Counted from the stretch's first letter, positions 43,299 to 53,060 are shown. The stretch is DNA of 64,000 nucleotides from Algivirga pacifica (GCF_039543525.1 NZ_BAABJX010000062.1:1-64000); one strand, 5' to 3'. Translations and numbers: made by a program. Notes: generated by a model from the letters alone, not told the origin.

Positions 43299-44096
43299 TT
43301 AAGCGGTTTCTTCATCCGATACGGAGTGAATCACTTTACGTCCTTCGACATTCTCGTTAGGAATATCTAACATACCAAATCCATGGTGACTTAGCTCTCC
43401 AAATCCATTGGTATAGATAAACTCTTGTACCTTAGGATCAGCATATAACTCAAATGGGAAGGTATATCCCCTAATTTCTTTAATGCTGCCATCAATGATC
43501 AAGGTATATATACGGGCAAACTTCTTTTCGTTTTGTGTGATTCTTTCCAGGTATTTAACATCTGGAATGATCTGGAAGCGATAGAAAGATGCGATCTCTT
43601 CTGGAGTGTAAGCTCCTGATTTCTCCATACGAATCATCGTAGACTCATACAGTAGATCAGAGAATTGATCCGTAGTTGGATAAATAAACTCTTTGTTGCG
43701 TGTGTTACTTCTTTCATTGCGAATAACCATCGGTGAAATACAAAGGTATTTCATGGTTTCCTGGAAGTCAGGTCTTTCTTCTTGCTCTACTTTTTCTGGG
43801 ATTAGAACAAGGTTTCCTAGCGTTAGGTGAGGGTTTTCAAACGTTCTTTTGATTAGTAAGTTGATGAACGCATGATCCGTACTACTAACTACGATAGTGA
43901 CTCTTTTGGAGAAGTAGTGAAGACCTTCTCGACCTACTTTGGTCTGCCCTTTTAGGCCGGAGTAGCAAAATGATTGTGTATCTAAGTCGGCTTCTGAACC
44001 AAGGACTTCCTTGATTAGATTCCAAATTAGTTTTTGGTGATGAAAGGGTAGAACAGCACCCTTATTTTTCAGACTAAAAATGATACGAATCCTCAA
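43299..44096 (-). CDS. cas6: Orphan Cas6-like CRISPR RNA endoribonuclease
   Basis: The 265-residue protein follows the Cas6 layout: N-terminal RAMP strand MRIRIIFSL, LPFHHQKLI at 16-24 with His19/His20 near where Cas6 proteins place a catalytic His, a mid-protein CISPMVIRN segment, and the C-terminal glycine-rich loop GFGELSHHGFGML. Cas6 cuts CRISPR RNA repeats into guides. Yet no other cas gene and no CRISPR array lies in the 64 kb. The start is TTG at 44096, since an in-frame stop lies nine codons upstream with no ATG between. A structured leader precedes it. Most likely a repurposed or remote-acting Cas6. Confidence 0.83.
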   Translation of the reverse strand: MRIRIIFSLKNKGAVLPFHHQKLIWNLIKEVLGSEADLDTQSFCYSGLKGQTKVGREGLHYFSKRVTIVVSSTDHAFINLLIKRTFENPHLTLGNLVLIPEKVEQEERPDFQETMKYLCISPMVIRNERSNTRNKEFIYPTTDQFSDLLYESTMIRMEKSGAYTPEEIASFYRFQIIPDVKYLERITQNEKKFARIYTLIIDGSIKEIRGYTFPFELYADPKVQEFIYTNGFGELSHHGFGMLDIPNENVEGRKVIHSVSDEETA

Positions 44097-44151
44097 AACG
44101 AAAAAAAATTTAGATGAAAACTACAGATGAACACTTAATAACATAATTCCC

Positions 44152-44216
44152 TAACCATCAAATGCGAAGAGACTCTAATTAACTAACAAGTTAATCGTCT
44201 AATATGTTGATGGTTA
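44152..44216. promoter_or_regulatory. Two-tier hairpin in the cas6 leader (515-base gap)
   Basis: Outer stem TAACCATCAA (44152-44161) with TTGATGGTTA (44207-44216). Inside it, AGAC (44170-44173) pairs with GTCT (44197-44200) and ATTAACT (44178-44184) with AGTTAAT (44089 offset; 44189-44195) around loop AACA. It lies 56 bases before the cas6 start codon. The rest of the gap to asnB (44217-44611) is AT-rich, with no frame, no direct repeat and no CRISPR unit. Confidence 0.6.
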
Positions 44217-44611
44217 AGCCATAGTATTTTTTGAGTTACTTAATGAATATTATATTATTTTATTAAACCTGCAACCATTCAATATAGAATCTTCAAAGAG
44301 TCCAAAAATTACTTTCTTTATGTAAAGAAAAGAATATAACAAAGTATAGGTGTTGTACATTTGTTGTACTCTTTGGAGTGATAGTGAATGATTATTTCTA
44401 AAAGTCATAGAAGATGCTAATTCTTCTGTGCGTCAAAAATATAAAACATAAATTTAATAAGGTGGTAAAAGTATAGTATGCGATCTGATATTTAAAGGTT
44501 ATTATGTAAATGAAATTTAATGAAAATGATAAAATTACTTCTAATTGGTGATTATACCCATTAATTATTAGGGATAAACGGGTATTATATTAATAAATCA
44601 TGAAGTTCGTG

Positions 44612-46495
44612 TTATTGTTTCTTCCACCAATGTTGAAAGATCAGTAAAGCCCATACCTGATTTTGGTCGTAATTATTACTTTTAAATACTTGCTCTCTAA
44701 TTGAACGAATAACACTTGGATTAAAAATACCTTGTTCTTTCACAAAAGTATCGTCCAATAGTTGTTCTACCCAACTCTTCAGTGTCGTTTTATAACTCCC
44801 CATTAACGGTACTTCAAATCCTTTTTTTGGACGATTATAGATTTCTTCAGGGAGGTAAGGTCTCAAGGCATCTTGAAGGATACGTTTTTTCATGTGACGA
44901 TCAACCTTGTAGGAAGTAGGCAGTGAAAAAGCAAACTCAGCGAGTTGATGATCCAGAAATGGAACCCTCACTTCCAGGCTATTGGCCATGGACATGGAAT
45001 CTACCTTATAAAGCATATCATTAGGTAAAAGCAGCTTGATGTCAGCCGCTAGGATATCATTGATTCCTTTTCCATGAATAGCCTTAGTATACTCCTGTTT
45101 GTCTTTTTGATACGTACCATTTTGGATTTTCTCCTGAATGTTCGTTTGAAATAAGTTTAAAGAATCAATTTCGCTTCTCCAACTTGATAAAAACCAATAC
45201 TGCTCCTGTGGTGTCAATGACATGCTCTTGGCAAATTTACGTAACTGACGTACCGTATTTCCTAGAGCATTGTTTCTATTTTGTGGAAGTAGTTTTAAAA
45301 AGGGCGCACTAAATTGTACTGCTTTTTCTATCATTTGTGGATAACGTGCCCTGAATGCTCCCTGATATTTATTGTATCCAGCAAATAGTTCATCACCTCC
45401 GTCTCCTGAAAGCGCAACTGTAGCGTGTTTTCGGGTTTCTTTACAAAGGATGTAAAGAGGGAGTGCAGAAGAATCAGCAAAAGGTTCTCCAAAATGATCC
45501 ATTAAGTCGAAAAGGTGTGCCGAAAGGTCCTCTTTTCCCAATTGAAAGACCGTATGATTTGTCTGATACTTTTTAGCCACTAGCTGGGCATAGTGTGTTT
45601 CATCAAAGTGAGGCTCATCTTGATAACCTATAGAAAAAGTATTGAGATGCTGTGTATGACGAGAGGCCATTGCAACAATACCCGAAGAGTCTATACCACC
45701 GCTAAGGAAAGCCCCTAAAGGAACGTCGGAAATAAGACGTTCTTGTACTGAAGATTCTAATAAGGTAAGGAGCTTTTGTTGAGCATCTTCGTAGCTGCTA
45801 ATAATCGATTTCTCGGAAGTGTCCTCAAGGGTATAGTACGGCTCAATACTTACCTCTTTTTTCCGAACCTCCATATAATGCCCTGGCATTAACTTATGTA
45901 TCCCTTCATAGATAGTATGGGGAGCGGGGATATAGCTAAGTTGAAAATATAGGTGAAGCGCCGAGTAATTAATATTTTTGGGAATATTGTGTGCCAATAA
46001 GGCATTCATTTCAGAAGCAAACAGAAACTTATCTTCATCATAATAATAGACTAACGGTTTAATCCCCATTCGGTCTCTGCCGATAAAAAGGGATTCTTCC
46101 TTCTCATCATAGATCGCAAAGGCAAAGAATCCGTGAAGTTGAGATAAGCATGCCTTTCCATAATGGATATACATTTCTAGCAATACCTCTGTATCAGACT
46201 GGGTTTGGAACAATACTCCTTTTTTCTCCAATTGCTGTCGGAGCTCTTGAAAATTATAGATTTCTCCATTGAAGACAATACGGTATCTTCCGGTGCTGTC
46301 TTGCATTGGCTGGTTAGCGGCATTAGAAAGATCAATAATAGAAAGCCTTCTATGCCCTAAGCTTACAAACTGGCTATTATAAAGATTGCCAGCATCGGGG
46401 CCTCGATGAGCCATGCGATTATTGCTTTCATGTACGCCAATTTGGTATAGCCTACCGATTTCATTAAAGGCAAATGCTCCAGTAATACCACACAT
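44612..46495 (-). CDS. asnB: Asparagine synthase (glutamine-hydrolysing)
   Basis: AsnB makes asparagine from aspartate with ammonia taken from glutamine. The true start is ATG 46495, because the N-terminal Cys2 (MCGITGAF) is the glutaminase nucleophile; a longer open frame upstream only reads through a palindrome. The protein has 627 residues. The glutaminase domain (2-210) shows MAHRGPDAG, GHRRLSIIDL and NGEIYN. The synthetase domain (about 240-600) shows the ATP loop LSGGIDSSGI. Followed by the AT-rich region before cas6. Confidence 0.95.
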   Translation of the reverse strand: MCGITGAFAFNEIGRLYQIGVHESNNRMAHRGPDAGNLYNSQFVSLGHRRLSIIDLSNAANQPMQDSTGRYRIVFNGEIYNFQELRQQLEKKGVLFQTQSDTEVLLEMYIHYGKACLSQLHGFFAFAIYDEKEESLFIGRDRMGIKPLVYYYDEDKFLFASEMNALLAHNIPKNINYSALHLYFQLSYIPAPHTIYEGIHKLMPGHYMEVRKKEVSIEPYYTLEDTSEKSIISSYEDAQQKLLTLLESSVQERLISDVPLGAFLSGGIDSSGIVAMASRHTQHLNTFSIGYQDEPHFDETHYAQLVAKKYQTNHTVFQLGKEDLSAHLFDLMDHFGEPFADSSALPLYILCKETRKHATVALSGDGGDELFAGYNKYQGAFRARYPQMIEKAVQFSAPFLKLLPQNRNNALGNTVRQLRKFAKSMSLTPQEQYWFLSSWRSEIDSLNLFQTNIQEKIQNGTYQKDKQEYTKAIHGKGINDILAADIKLLLPNDMLYKVDSMSMANSLEVRVPFLDHQLAEFAFSLPTSYKVDRHMKKRILQDALRPYLPEEIYNRPKKGFEVPLMGSYKTTLKSWVEQLLDDTFVKEQGIFNPSVIRSIREQVFKSNNYDQNQVWALLIFQHWWKKQ

Positions 46496-46549
46496 AATAG
46501 AGAGTCGGATTGAGTAAAAAATTAAAAATACAGCACTTGTTCTATAGCT

Positions 46550-46717
46550 GTTGAATCGTTGAGTTTTAGCAGCAAGCTGCTGAGTTGAATTGAGCTTCGC
46601 TCGTTGATTCGAGTTGAACTGTTGATTGAACTGATAATGAAACTCAAACAACATTCAACTCGAATCAACGAGCGAAGCTCAATTCAAGACGCCGTGTAAC
46701 GGGTTCAACGATTCAAC
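46550..46717. repeat. Nested palindrome B with swapped small hairpins
   Basis: The outer arms are GTTGAATCGTTGA (from 46550) and its complement TCAACGATTCAAC (to 46717). The inner arms share GAATTGAGCTTCGCTC and GTTGATTCGAGTTGAA with their complements at about 46652-46686. Between them the left arm has AGCAGC-AA-GCTGCT (46568-46581), whereas the right arm has an unrelated hairpin, CCGT-GTA-ACGG (46692-46702), at the equivalent place. It fills the gap between ispF and asnB. Confidence 0.87.
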
Positions 46718-46725
46718 AACGAATA

Positions 46726-47205
46726 CTATGCCTTAATTAATAAAGCTACCGCATGTACGGCCATGCCTTCCTCTCTCCCCACAAACCCCCTTTTCTCAGA
46801 AGTGGTTGCTTTAATGGAGATATCGTTAGCTTCTACCTCCATTACTTTGGCCATACATTCCTTCATGGCAGGAATATGTGGATTGATCTTGGGGCGTTCT
46901 GCAACAATCGTAGCATCCACATTACTTAATTCATAGCCCTCTTTTCTGACAAGTTCCATGACTTGTTTAAGTAATATCTTACTGTCAATACCTTTGAAGG
47001 CAGGGTCTGTGTCAGCAAAGTGGTAACCAATATCTCTTAGGTTAGCGGCTCCCAAAATAGCGTCACAGATCGCATGAATTAACACATCTGCATCTGAATG
47101 TCCTACCAAGCCATGGGTGTGTTGCAGTTGGATTCCTCCCAACCATAATTCCTCTCCTTCTGCCAGTCGATGTACATCGTATCCTTGTCCAACTCTTATT
47201 TTCAT
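46726..47205 (-). CDS. ispF: 2-C-methyl-D-erythritol 2,4-cyclodiphosphate synthase
   Basis: IspF forms the cyclic diphosphate intermediate of the MEP isoprenoid pathway. At 159 residues it is of normal size. Metal ligands Asp and His are in GYDVHRL, with HSDADVLIHAICDAILGAA and the C-terminal TTSEKRGFVGREEGM. No other isoprenoid gene lies nearby. It is a separate unit upstream of palindrome B and asnB on the minus strand. Confidence 0.97.
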   Translation of the reverse strand: MKIRVGQGYDVHRLAEGEELWLGGIQLQHTHGLVGHSDADVLIHAICDAILGAANLRDIGYHFADTDPAFKGIDSKILLKQVMELVRKEGYELSNVDATIVAERPKINPHIPAMKECMAKVMEVEANDISIKATTSEKRGFVGREEGMAVHAVALLIKA

Positions 47206-47386
47206 ATAGAATTCTTGTTAGCTTTAATTCAAAAAAATAATCTCCATAAAGAAAAGTAAATAAATCAAAAGTGTTTTGTTTGGACAAGAACAAATTAAAT
47301 AAGATTTTTAACCACAATTTATAAATCGGTGAGCGGTATAGTATTTGCCGTTTGATGTGACGTCACTTTCAAAGAAGTGAAGAAAG

Positions 47387-47414
47387 GGGCGTCCCTTGTA
47401 TTTTTGTACATTTG
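47387..47414 (+). promoter_or_regulatory. Hairpin-repeat remnant and possible -7 box before the PASTA gene
   Basis: GGGCGTCCCTTGT (47387-47399) is the left arm and loop of the GGGCGACC hairpin family without its right arm. TACATTTG (47407-47414) fits the -7 box but lacks a -33 box and would leave only a few bases of leader before ATG 47425. Confidence 0.3.
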
Positions 47415-47424
47415 AGTGTTGATC

Positions 47425-48255
47425 ATGGATAAGATTAAAAATTTTTTGATAGGAGAGAACTGGCAGTCGCTACTCATTAATGTCCTTTTGATGTTGGGGA
47501 TAGGTACGGCATTAGTCTTAGGTTTTTTCTATGTGTATATGCCGGCTACGACGAATCATGGAGTAATGATTACGGTGCCCGATGTGACTAATATGACTTA
47601 CGAAAAAGCTGGTGAGGTGTTGGCTAAGCATAGTTTACGTTATGCGGTATATGACTCTGGAGCAGTGAACTATAGAAGTGATTTACCTCCTAATACAGTA
47701 TTGTCGCAGACTCCTCCTCCTAACGAACAGGTAAAGGAGAATCGAAAAATATACTTTAGAATAAACCCTACCAATCCTCCTTTGGTGAATATTCCTGATA
47801 TTATTAATAGTTCTTTAAAGAACGCATATATTCGTCTTAGAAACCTGGGTATTAAGATTGGAAGGATTCAACGTGTCCCTGATCCTGATAATTGTCGTAC
47901 GTGTTCCAATATTGTTCTTAAGGTAGTTTATGAGGGAGAAGAGATTGATAAGGAGTTGGTGAGTCAGGGGTATAAGATTTTGAAAGGAAAAACAGTCGAC
48001 CTTATTGTGAGTGATGGTCTTGGAAATACTACGGCTGAAGTTCCTCAACTAAAAGGAATGAGCTACGAAGAGGCTGAATTTGTTTTGGTAGGAATGGGAC
48101 TGGGTGTTGGTAAAGTGAGATACGTTGAAACAGATACGATTCCGAATGTTGTTCTCAAACAATATCCTTCCCGATTTGATGAGGATGGAAGCAAGCGTAA
48201 GATACGTTTGGGAAGAGTCGTGGATCTTTGGATTACAGAAGAATCTTCTCACTAA
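47425..48255 (+). CDS. Membrane-anchored PASTA-domain protein
   Basis: The protein has 276 residues from ATG 47425; a GTG three codons earlier is less likely. A short cytoplasmic N-terminus leads into one membrane helix (about 17-38, LLINVLLMLGIGTALVLGFFYVY). Three PASTA repeats lie outside (about 50-115, 120-195, 203-270: VPDVTNMTYEKAGEVLAKHS, IPDIINSSLKNAYIRLRNLG, VPQLKGMSYEEAEFVLVGMG). PASTA modules bind cell-wall fragments or penicillin-binding proteins. No kinase domain is attached, unlike PknB of Gram-positives, which agrees with free PASTA proteins of Bacteroidetes. Confidence 0.9.
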   Translation: MDKIKNFLIGENWQSLLINVLLMLGIGTALVLGFFYVYMPATTNHGVMITVPDVTNMTYEKAGEVLAKHSLRYAVYDSGAVNYRSDLPPNTVLSQTPPPNEQVKENRKIYFRINPTNPPLVNIPDIINSSLKNAYIRLRNLGIKIGRIQRVPDPDNCRTCSNIVLKVVYEGEEIDKELVSQGYKILKGKTVDLIVSDGLGNTTAEVPQLKGMSYEEAEFVLVGMGLGVGKVRYVETDTIPNVVLKQYPSRFDEDGSKRKIRLGRVVDLWITEESSH

Positions 48256-48282
48256 GAAGCGGAAGGTTTTCTAGCTTATAGA

Positions 48283-48320
48283 ACCTCAAAATGGGAAAAT
48301 ACCATTTTGAGGTTTTTTTT
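48283..48320 (+). terminator. Terminator after the PASTA gene
   Basis: ACCTCAAAATGG (48283-48294) pairs perfectly with CCATTTTGAGGT (48302-48313), followed by a T tract. Confidence 0.88.
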
Positions 48321-48417
48321 ATACCTGAAAATGGGTATTGCGCTTCATTGAAGTGTTTAAAATAAATGTAAAATATACACTATAATACCGCAAAAGTCAT
48401 AAAAAAACGACATAAAT

Positions 48418-48451
48418 TTTGTTTTTTTATCAAAAAATAAGATTATATTTG
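48418..48451 (+). promoter_or_regulatory. Promoter for gltB
   Basis: TTTG (48418-48421), 22 bases, then TATATTTG (48444-48451), in line with the Bacteroidetes promoter pattern. It leaves a leader of about 165 bases before gltB. The 370-base gap otherwise holds only the preceding terminator; I see no riboswitch class or sigma-54 site. Confidence 0.55.
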
Positions 48452-48625
48452 GATCTAATCCTGTCATTGGTGGGGATTTACTTGAATTACTGTAGGGCTC
48501 GACCGGGTAATGATCGCTCTGAATAATAGTCAAAAAACACGCTCAAATAGCTGAGATACTACTTCCTTCATTCCCTCACTTTTTCAAAAAACGAGCCGAT
48601 AAAATAATAACTAACACATAGCCTT

Positions 48626-51600
48626 ATGAAAGAAAGACTGACGTCATTCAAGGACAACTGTGGTTTCGGTATGATAGCCAACTACAAGAATGTTCCTTCA
48701 AGAGAAATGACCCTGGATGCAGTGGAAGCGCTCTCCAGAATGATGCACCGAGGAGCCGTTGGCGCTGATGGGAAAACTGGAGATGGAAGTGGATTCTTAT
48801 TCTCTATGCCGAACAAGTTTATGCGTCGGGTAGCAGAAATGAATGGATTTGATCTGCCAGAGCGTTACGCAGTAGCCATGCTGTTTTTGACAGATACAAA
48901 CCAAAGAAATGTATTTGCAGAATATTGTGAGCGTAATGACCTAAAGGTATTATTCTTTAGAGAGGTACCTACGAATACAGAAGCGTTAGGTGAGCAGGCT
49001 TTAGGGGTAATGCCTGAGATTGTACAAGCCTTTGTTATTCCGGGTGCTTTGATGTCTACGAAGCGTTTCAAGGCGTTATTGTACTTGACTAGAAAAGAGG
49101 TAGAGGCCTTTTATAAGGACGAAGCCGATTTTTATATTCCTTCTTTTTCTGAAGATGTAATTTCCTATAAAGGATTGGTGATGCCTACCTTTATTAAGGA
49201 TTTTTACCTGGACCTTCAGGAAGACGACTTTGCGGTAAGTTTTGCGTTATTTCATCAACGCTTTTCTACCAATACCCTTCCTCGATGGAAACTGGCACAA
49301 CCTTTCCGTACACTGGCTCATAATGGAGAAATCAACTCTATACAAGCTAACCGCTTTAATGTGAAAGTAAGGGAAGAGGTAATGAAGTCTGCAGTGTTTA
49401 CGGATGAAGAATTACAGCGAATTTTCCCTATTCTGACAGAAGGTGCTAGTGATAGTGCTAACCTGGATAACTTCTTTGAATTCTTATTGGTTAATGGGAG
49501 AGATTTCTTCCAGGCAGCAAGAAGTGTGGTACCTGCCCCTTGGCAAAACTCTCCACATATTGACGCTAAACTAAGAGCCTTCTATCAATATACAGCTTGT
49601 AATTTTGAGGCTTGGGATGGCCCGGCAGCCTTGAATATGACGGACGGCCGTTACTTGGCCTGTGTATTGGATAGAAATGGTCTTCGTCCAGCAAAATACA
49701 TCATCACAGACGATAACCGTATTGTGATCAGTAGTGAGTACGGAGTGGTTGATATCAAGGAAAAGAATATCAAGGAGCAAGGAAAACTACAAAGTGGTCA
49801 GATGATTGGTATAGACCTGCGCTATGGAACGATCTTGAAGAATGATGATATCAATGATTATCTAAAAGAGAAAGGTCCGTGGACAAAATGGTTGAGTGAT
49901 CATAGTGCTTTCCTAATGGAGCACGTAGATAAGAATTTCGTTTGTTACGAGGATTATAAGTATCAGGACCATATCGAGAAACAGCGTTATCACAATTATA
50001 CCAATGAGTTGGTAGAAAATGTGATCGCACCTATGATTGTCCATGGAAAAGAGGAAACGGGTTCTATGGGAGATGATACTCCTTTGGCATGTTTCAGTAA
50101 GGTACAGCGTAACTTTACAGATTACTTCCGTCAAAAGTTTGCTCAGGTTACTAACCCTCCTATTGATCCACTAAGAGAAAAGGTAGTGATGTCTACCAGT
50201 ATCACTTTTGGAGCCAAGAATAATGTATTGGCGGATGGAGGAGAGAATGCGCATCGTCTAAAATCCATGAATCCAATTCTTTCTTATGAGAAGTTGGAGG
50301 TAATGAAGCAGTTTGGAACAGAAGGGAAGGCGCTATATGATGAGACCTATAAGAGTAAAGTACTTTATACACACTTTGACAAAGACCTTAAAAAGTCTTT
50401 GTACAACTTGGGACAGGCAGCCGTTAATGCTGTAAAAGAGGACGGGGTACATATCCTGATTCTAGATGATCGTACGCTATCCAAAGATAGAATGTTGATT
50501 CCTATGCCTATGGCTGTAGGATATGTGAATCAGCAATTGGCGGCACATGGTGTAAAGAGTAAGGTGTCTGTGATCGCAGTGACCGGAGAAGTATTTGATT
50601 CTCATTCAGCTGCGGTATTGTTGGCTTATGGAGCGGCAGGGATCTACCCATACCTATTCTATGGGACTATTTTGGATATCTGTGAGCGTCAACGTATGGA
50701 AGCTCCTCATATGCAAAAGCAAGCATTGACCAAAGCACATAAAGCCATTAATGCAGGATTGTTGAAGATCATGTCTAAGATGGGTATTTGTACGATCGAG
50801 AGTTATTATAACTCTGGGTTGTTTGACGTGATCGGTCTGAATAAAGAGATTGTAGGAGAGTGTTTCCCTAGCTCAGTAGCTCTATTGTCTGGTTTGAGCT
50901 ATGATGATATTGAGTATAGAATCAACAAATTCCATAAGAAAGCCTTTAAGATCCGTAGGGTGAAAAAGATGTATCCTTTGGAAGTGGGTGGATTCTATAA
51001 GTATTCAAACGAAGGAGAGTATCACGATTTTGCACCGGACGTAGCAAACGCTATTCGTAAGTATGCCCGTACAGGAAATGACAGGGATTACGAGGCCATC
51101 CGTGACCGTATCAATAATCGTGGCTTGAAGATGATTCGTGACTTCTTTGAAGTAAAATCAGGACAAGAGCCAATTGATATTTCTCAGGTAGAGGACGTAA
51201 GAGAAATTACGAAACGCTTTACTTCTGCGGCCATGAGTTTGGGGTCTATTTCTCCAGAAGCACATGAAGCGATTGCAGAAGCAATGAACCAAATTGGTGG
51301 ACAGTCCAACTCCGGAGAAGGTGGAGAGGACCAGAAGCGATTTGGGACTAATAAGAACAGTAAAATCAAACAGGTGGCATCCGGACGTTTTGGTGTGACG
51401 CCACATTACTTGAGAAATGCAGAGGAGATTCAAATTAAGGTAGCACAGGGTGCTAAGCCAGGAGAGGGAGGACAGCTTCCAGGCTCCAAGGTTACACCAT
51501 TGATTGCTTCCCTGAGATGTACAATTCCAGGGGTAACATTGATTTCACCTCCTCCTCATCACGATATCTACTCCATTGAGGACCTTGCTCAGTTAATTTA

Positions 51601-53056
51601 TGACCTGAAGCAAGTAAACCCTAAGGCTAGAATTAGTGTGAAGTTGGTGTCTTCGGCAGGGGTAGGAACTATCGCTGTAGGGGTCGCTAAGGCATATGCT
51701 GATAAGATCATTATTTCTGGAGCTGATGGTGGTACAGGTGCTGCGCAGTTAGGTTCTATCAAATTTGCAGGAAACCCTTGGGAGCTAGGTTTGGCCGAAG
51801 CACACAATGCCTTGAAAGTAAACGGCCTGAGAGAGATGGTGGAAGTGCAAACCGATGGTGGTCTGAAAACAGGATTGGATGTCCTGAAAGCAGCGATTCT
51901 GGGAGCAGAGAGTTATGCATTTGGTACGTCTCTACTGAGTACGGTAGGATGTAAAATTCTGAGAGTTTGTCACCTTAACAAGTGTAGTGTGGGTATCGCT
52001 ACCCAAGATGAAATGCTAAGAGCATACTATGTGGGTACGGTACAAGGTATTGTGAATTACTTGAACTCTATGGCAGAGGAAGTAAGACAATTGTTGGCAC
52101 AGTTGGGATATCGTAGCTTAAACGAAATCATTGGTAGGACTGAACTACTTTCAGTTGTGAATGACGAGTTTGCGAAGAAATTTGATTTCTCGGATGTGCT
52201 TTACAAAGCTGAAGGAGTAAATATCCGTACCAAGGAAAGAAATGAGCCTTGGGATCAAAACAAAATGGAGAAGCAACTGCTAGAAGAGTTGGCTCCTGTA
52301 TTGAGATCCCCTCATTATAAAGCGGTATTGGAAAGAGAAATTACGAATACGACACGTAGTTTCGGTGCGATGATCAGTGGACAGATCGCTGAGTTCTACG
52401 GAAAAGAAGGAATGCCTAAAGAGCAAGTGACCGTTAACCTAAAAGGAACAGCAGGACAGTCATTTGGTGCTTTCTTGAGTAATGGAATGTTACTGAACTT
52501 GAAGGGAACAGCTAATGATTATGTAGGGAAAGGAATGAGTGGTGGACATATTATCATTACACCAAAAGATGGCAAGAGCCAAGATAGAAACCTTGCAGGT
52601 AATACTTGTTTGTATGGAGCGACAGGGGGAAAACTCTTTATCGCAGGAACAGTAGGAGAGCGTTTTGCAGTTCGTAACTCAGGTACATTGGCGGTAGTGG
52701 AAGGTACAGGTGATCACCCTTGTGAATATATGACCGGTGGAACGGTTGTTATCCTGGGTGAAACAGGAACCAACTTCGGAGCAGGTATGACGGGTGGTGT
52801 TGCTTTTGTTTACGATAAGGAAAAGCAGTTTATGGATAAGCGTAACCATGAATTGATCAAGACTCGTCGTATTGATACCGATGAGGCTGATGAGGAACGT
52901 TACTACTTGCAGCGTATCCTGAGAAGTTATCACTTCCGTACTGGTAGTAAGAAGGCGAAGTATATCTTGGATAACTTCCGTCAGGAGATTCGTTACTTCT
53001 ATATGGTAACTTCTAAGGACATGAAGTCGCCATTGAATCCAATGGATGGCAACTAG
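48626..53056 (+). CDS. gltB: Glutamate synthase large subunit
   Basis: GltB makes two glutamates from glutamine and 2-oxoglutarate. The 1476-residue protein begins with an 11-residue propeptide before the nucleophile Cys12 (FKDNCGFGMIA). Domains follow in the known order: glutaminase (to about 430), central, FMN-binding synthase (about 800-1180, with GSISPEAHEAIAEAMN) and the C-terminal beta-helix (about 1230-1440). The 3Fe-4S cysteines are in CKILRVCHLNKCSVG. It pairs with gltD 80 bases downstream. Confidence 0.98.
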   Translation: MKERLTSFKDNCGFGMIANYKNVPSREMTLDAVEALSRMMHRGAVGADGKTGDGSGFLFSMPNKFMRRVAEMNGFDLPERYAVAMLFLTDTNQRNVFAEYCERNDLKVLFFREVPTNTEALGEQALGVMPEIVQAFVIPGALMSTKRFKALLYLTRKEVEAFYKDEADFYIPSFSEDVISYKGLVMPTFIKDFYLDLQEDDFAVSFALFHQRFSTNTLPRWKLAQPFRTLAHNGEINSIQANRFNVKVREEVMKSAVFTDEELQRIFPILTEGASDSANLDNFFEFLLVNGRDFFQAARSVVPAPWQNSPHIDAKLRAFYQYTACNFEAWDGPAALNMTDGRYLACVLDRNGLRPAKYIITDDNRIVISSEYGVVDIKEKNIKEQGKLQSGQMIGIDLRYGTILKNDDINDYLKEKGPWTKWLSDHSAFLMEHVDKNFVCYEDYKYQDHIEKQRYHNYTNELVENVIAPMIVHGKEETGSMGDDTPLACFSKVQRNFTDYFRQKFAQVTNPPIDPLREKVVMSTSITFGAKNNVLADGGENAHRLKSMNPILSYEKLEVMKQFGTEGKALYDETYKSKVLYTHFDKDLKKSLYNLGQAAVNAVKEDGVHILILDDRTLSKDRMLIPMPMAVGYVNQQLAAHGVKSKVSVIAVTGEVFDSHSAAVLLAYGAAGIYPYLFYGTILDICERQRMEAPHMQKQALTKAHKAINAGLLKIMSKMGICTIESYYNSGLFDVIGLNKEIVGECFPSSVALLSGLSYDDIEYRINKFHKKAFKIRRVKKMYPLEVGGFYKYSNEGEYHDFAPDVANAIRKYARTGNDRDYEAIRDRINNRGLKMIRDFFEVKSGQEPIDISQVEDVREITKRFTSAAMSLGSISPEAHEAIAEAMNQIGGQSNSGEGGEDQKRFGTNKNSKIKQVASGRFGVTPHYLRNAEEIQIKVAQGAKPGEGGQLPGSKVTPLIASLRCTIPGVTLISPPPHHDIYSIEDLAQLIYDLKQVNPKARISVKLVSSAGVGTIAVGVAKAYADKIIISGADGGTGAAQLGSIKFAGNPWELGLAEAHNALKVNGLREMVEVQTDGGLKTGLDVLKAAILGAESYAFGTSLLSTVGCKILRVCHLNKCSVGIATQDEMLRAYYVGTVQGIVNYLNSMAEEVRQLLAQLGYRSLNEIIGRTELLSVVNDEFAKKFDFSDVLYKAEGVNIRTKERNEPWDQNKMEKQLLEELAPVLRSPHYKAVLEREITNTTRSFGAMISGQIAEFYGKEGMPKEQVTVNLKGTAGQSFGAFLSNGMLLNLKGTANDYVGKGMSGGHIIITPKDGKSQDRNLAGNTCLYGATGGKLFIAGTVGERFAVRNSGTLAVVEGTGDHPCEYMTGGTVVILGETGTNFGAGMTGGVAFVYDKEKQFMDKRNHELIKTRRIDTDEADEERYYLQRILRSYHFRTGSKKAKYILDNFRQEIRYFYMVTSKDMKSPLNPMDGN

Positions 53057-53060
53057 TAGA

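Noticed and set aside
43138..44611. CRISPR array near cas6
   Set aside because: Both flanks were read: only heptamers (43136-43240), a hairpin (44152-44216) and AT-rich sequence. No 25-40 base direct repeat with spacers was found.
46496..46654. N-terminal extension of asnB by 53 residues
   Set aside because: Maturation needs Cys right after the initiator Met (MCGITG at 46495). The extension is translated palindrome B.
48256..48625. Riboswitch before gltB
   Set aside because: The leader of about 165 bases has no conserved glutamine, glycine or other riboswitch core that I can recognise.
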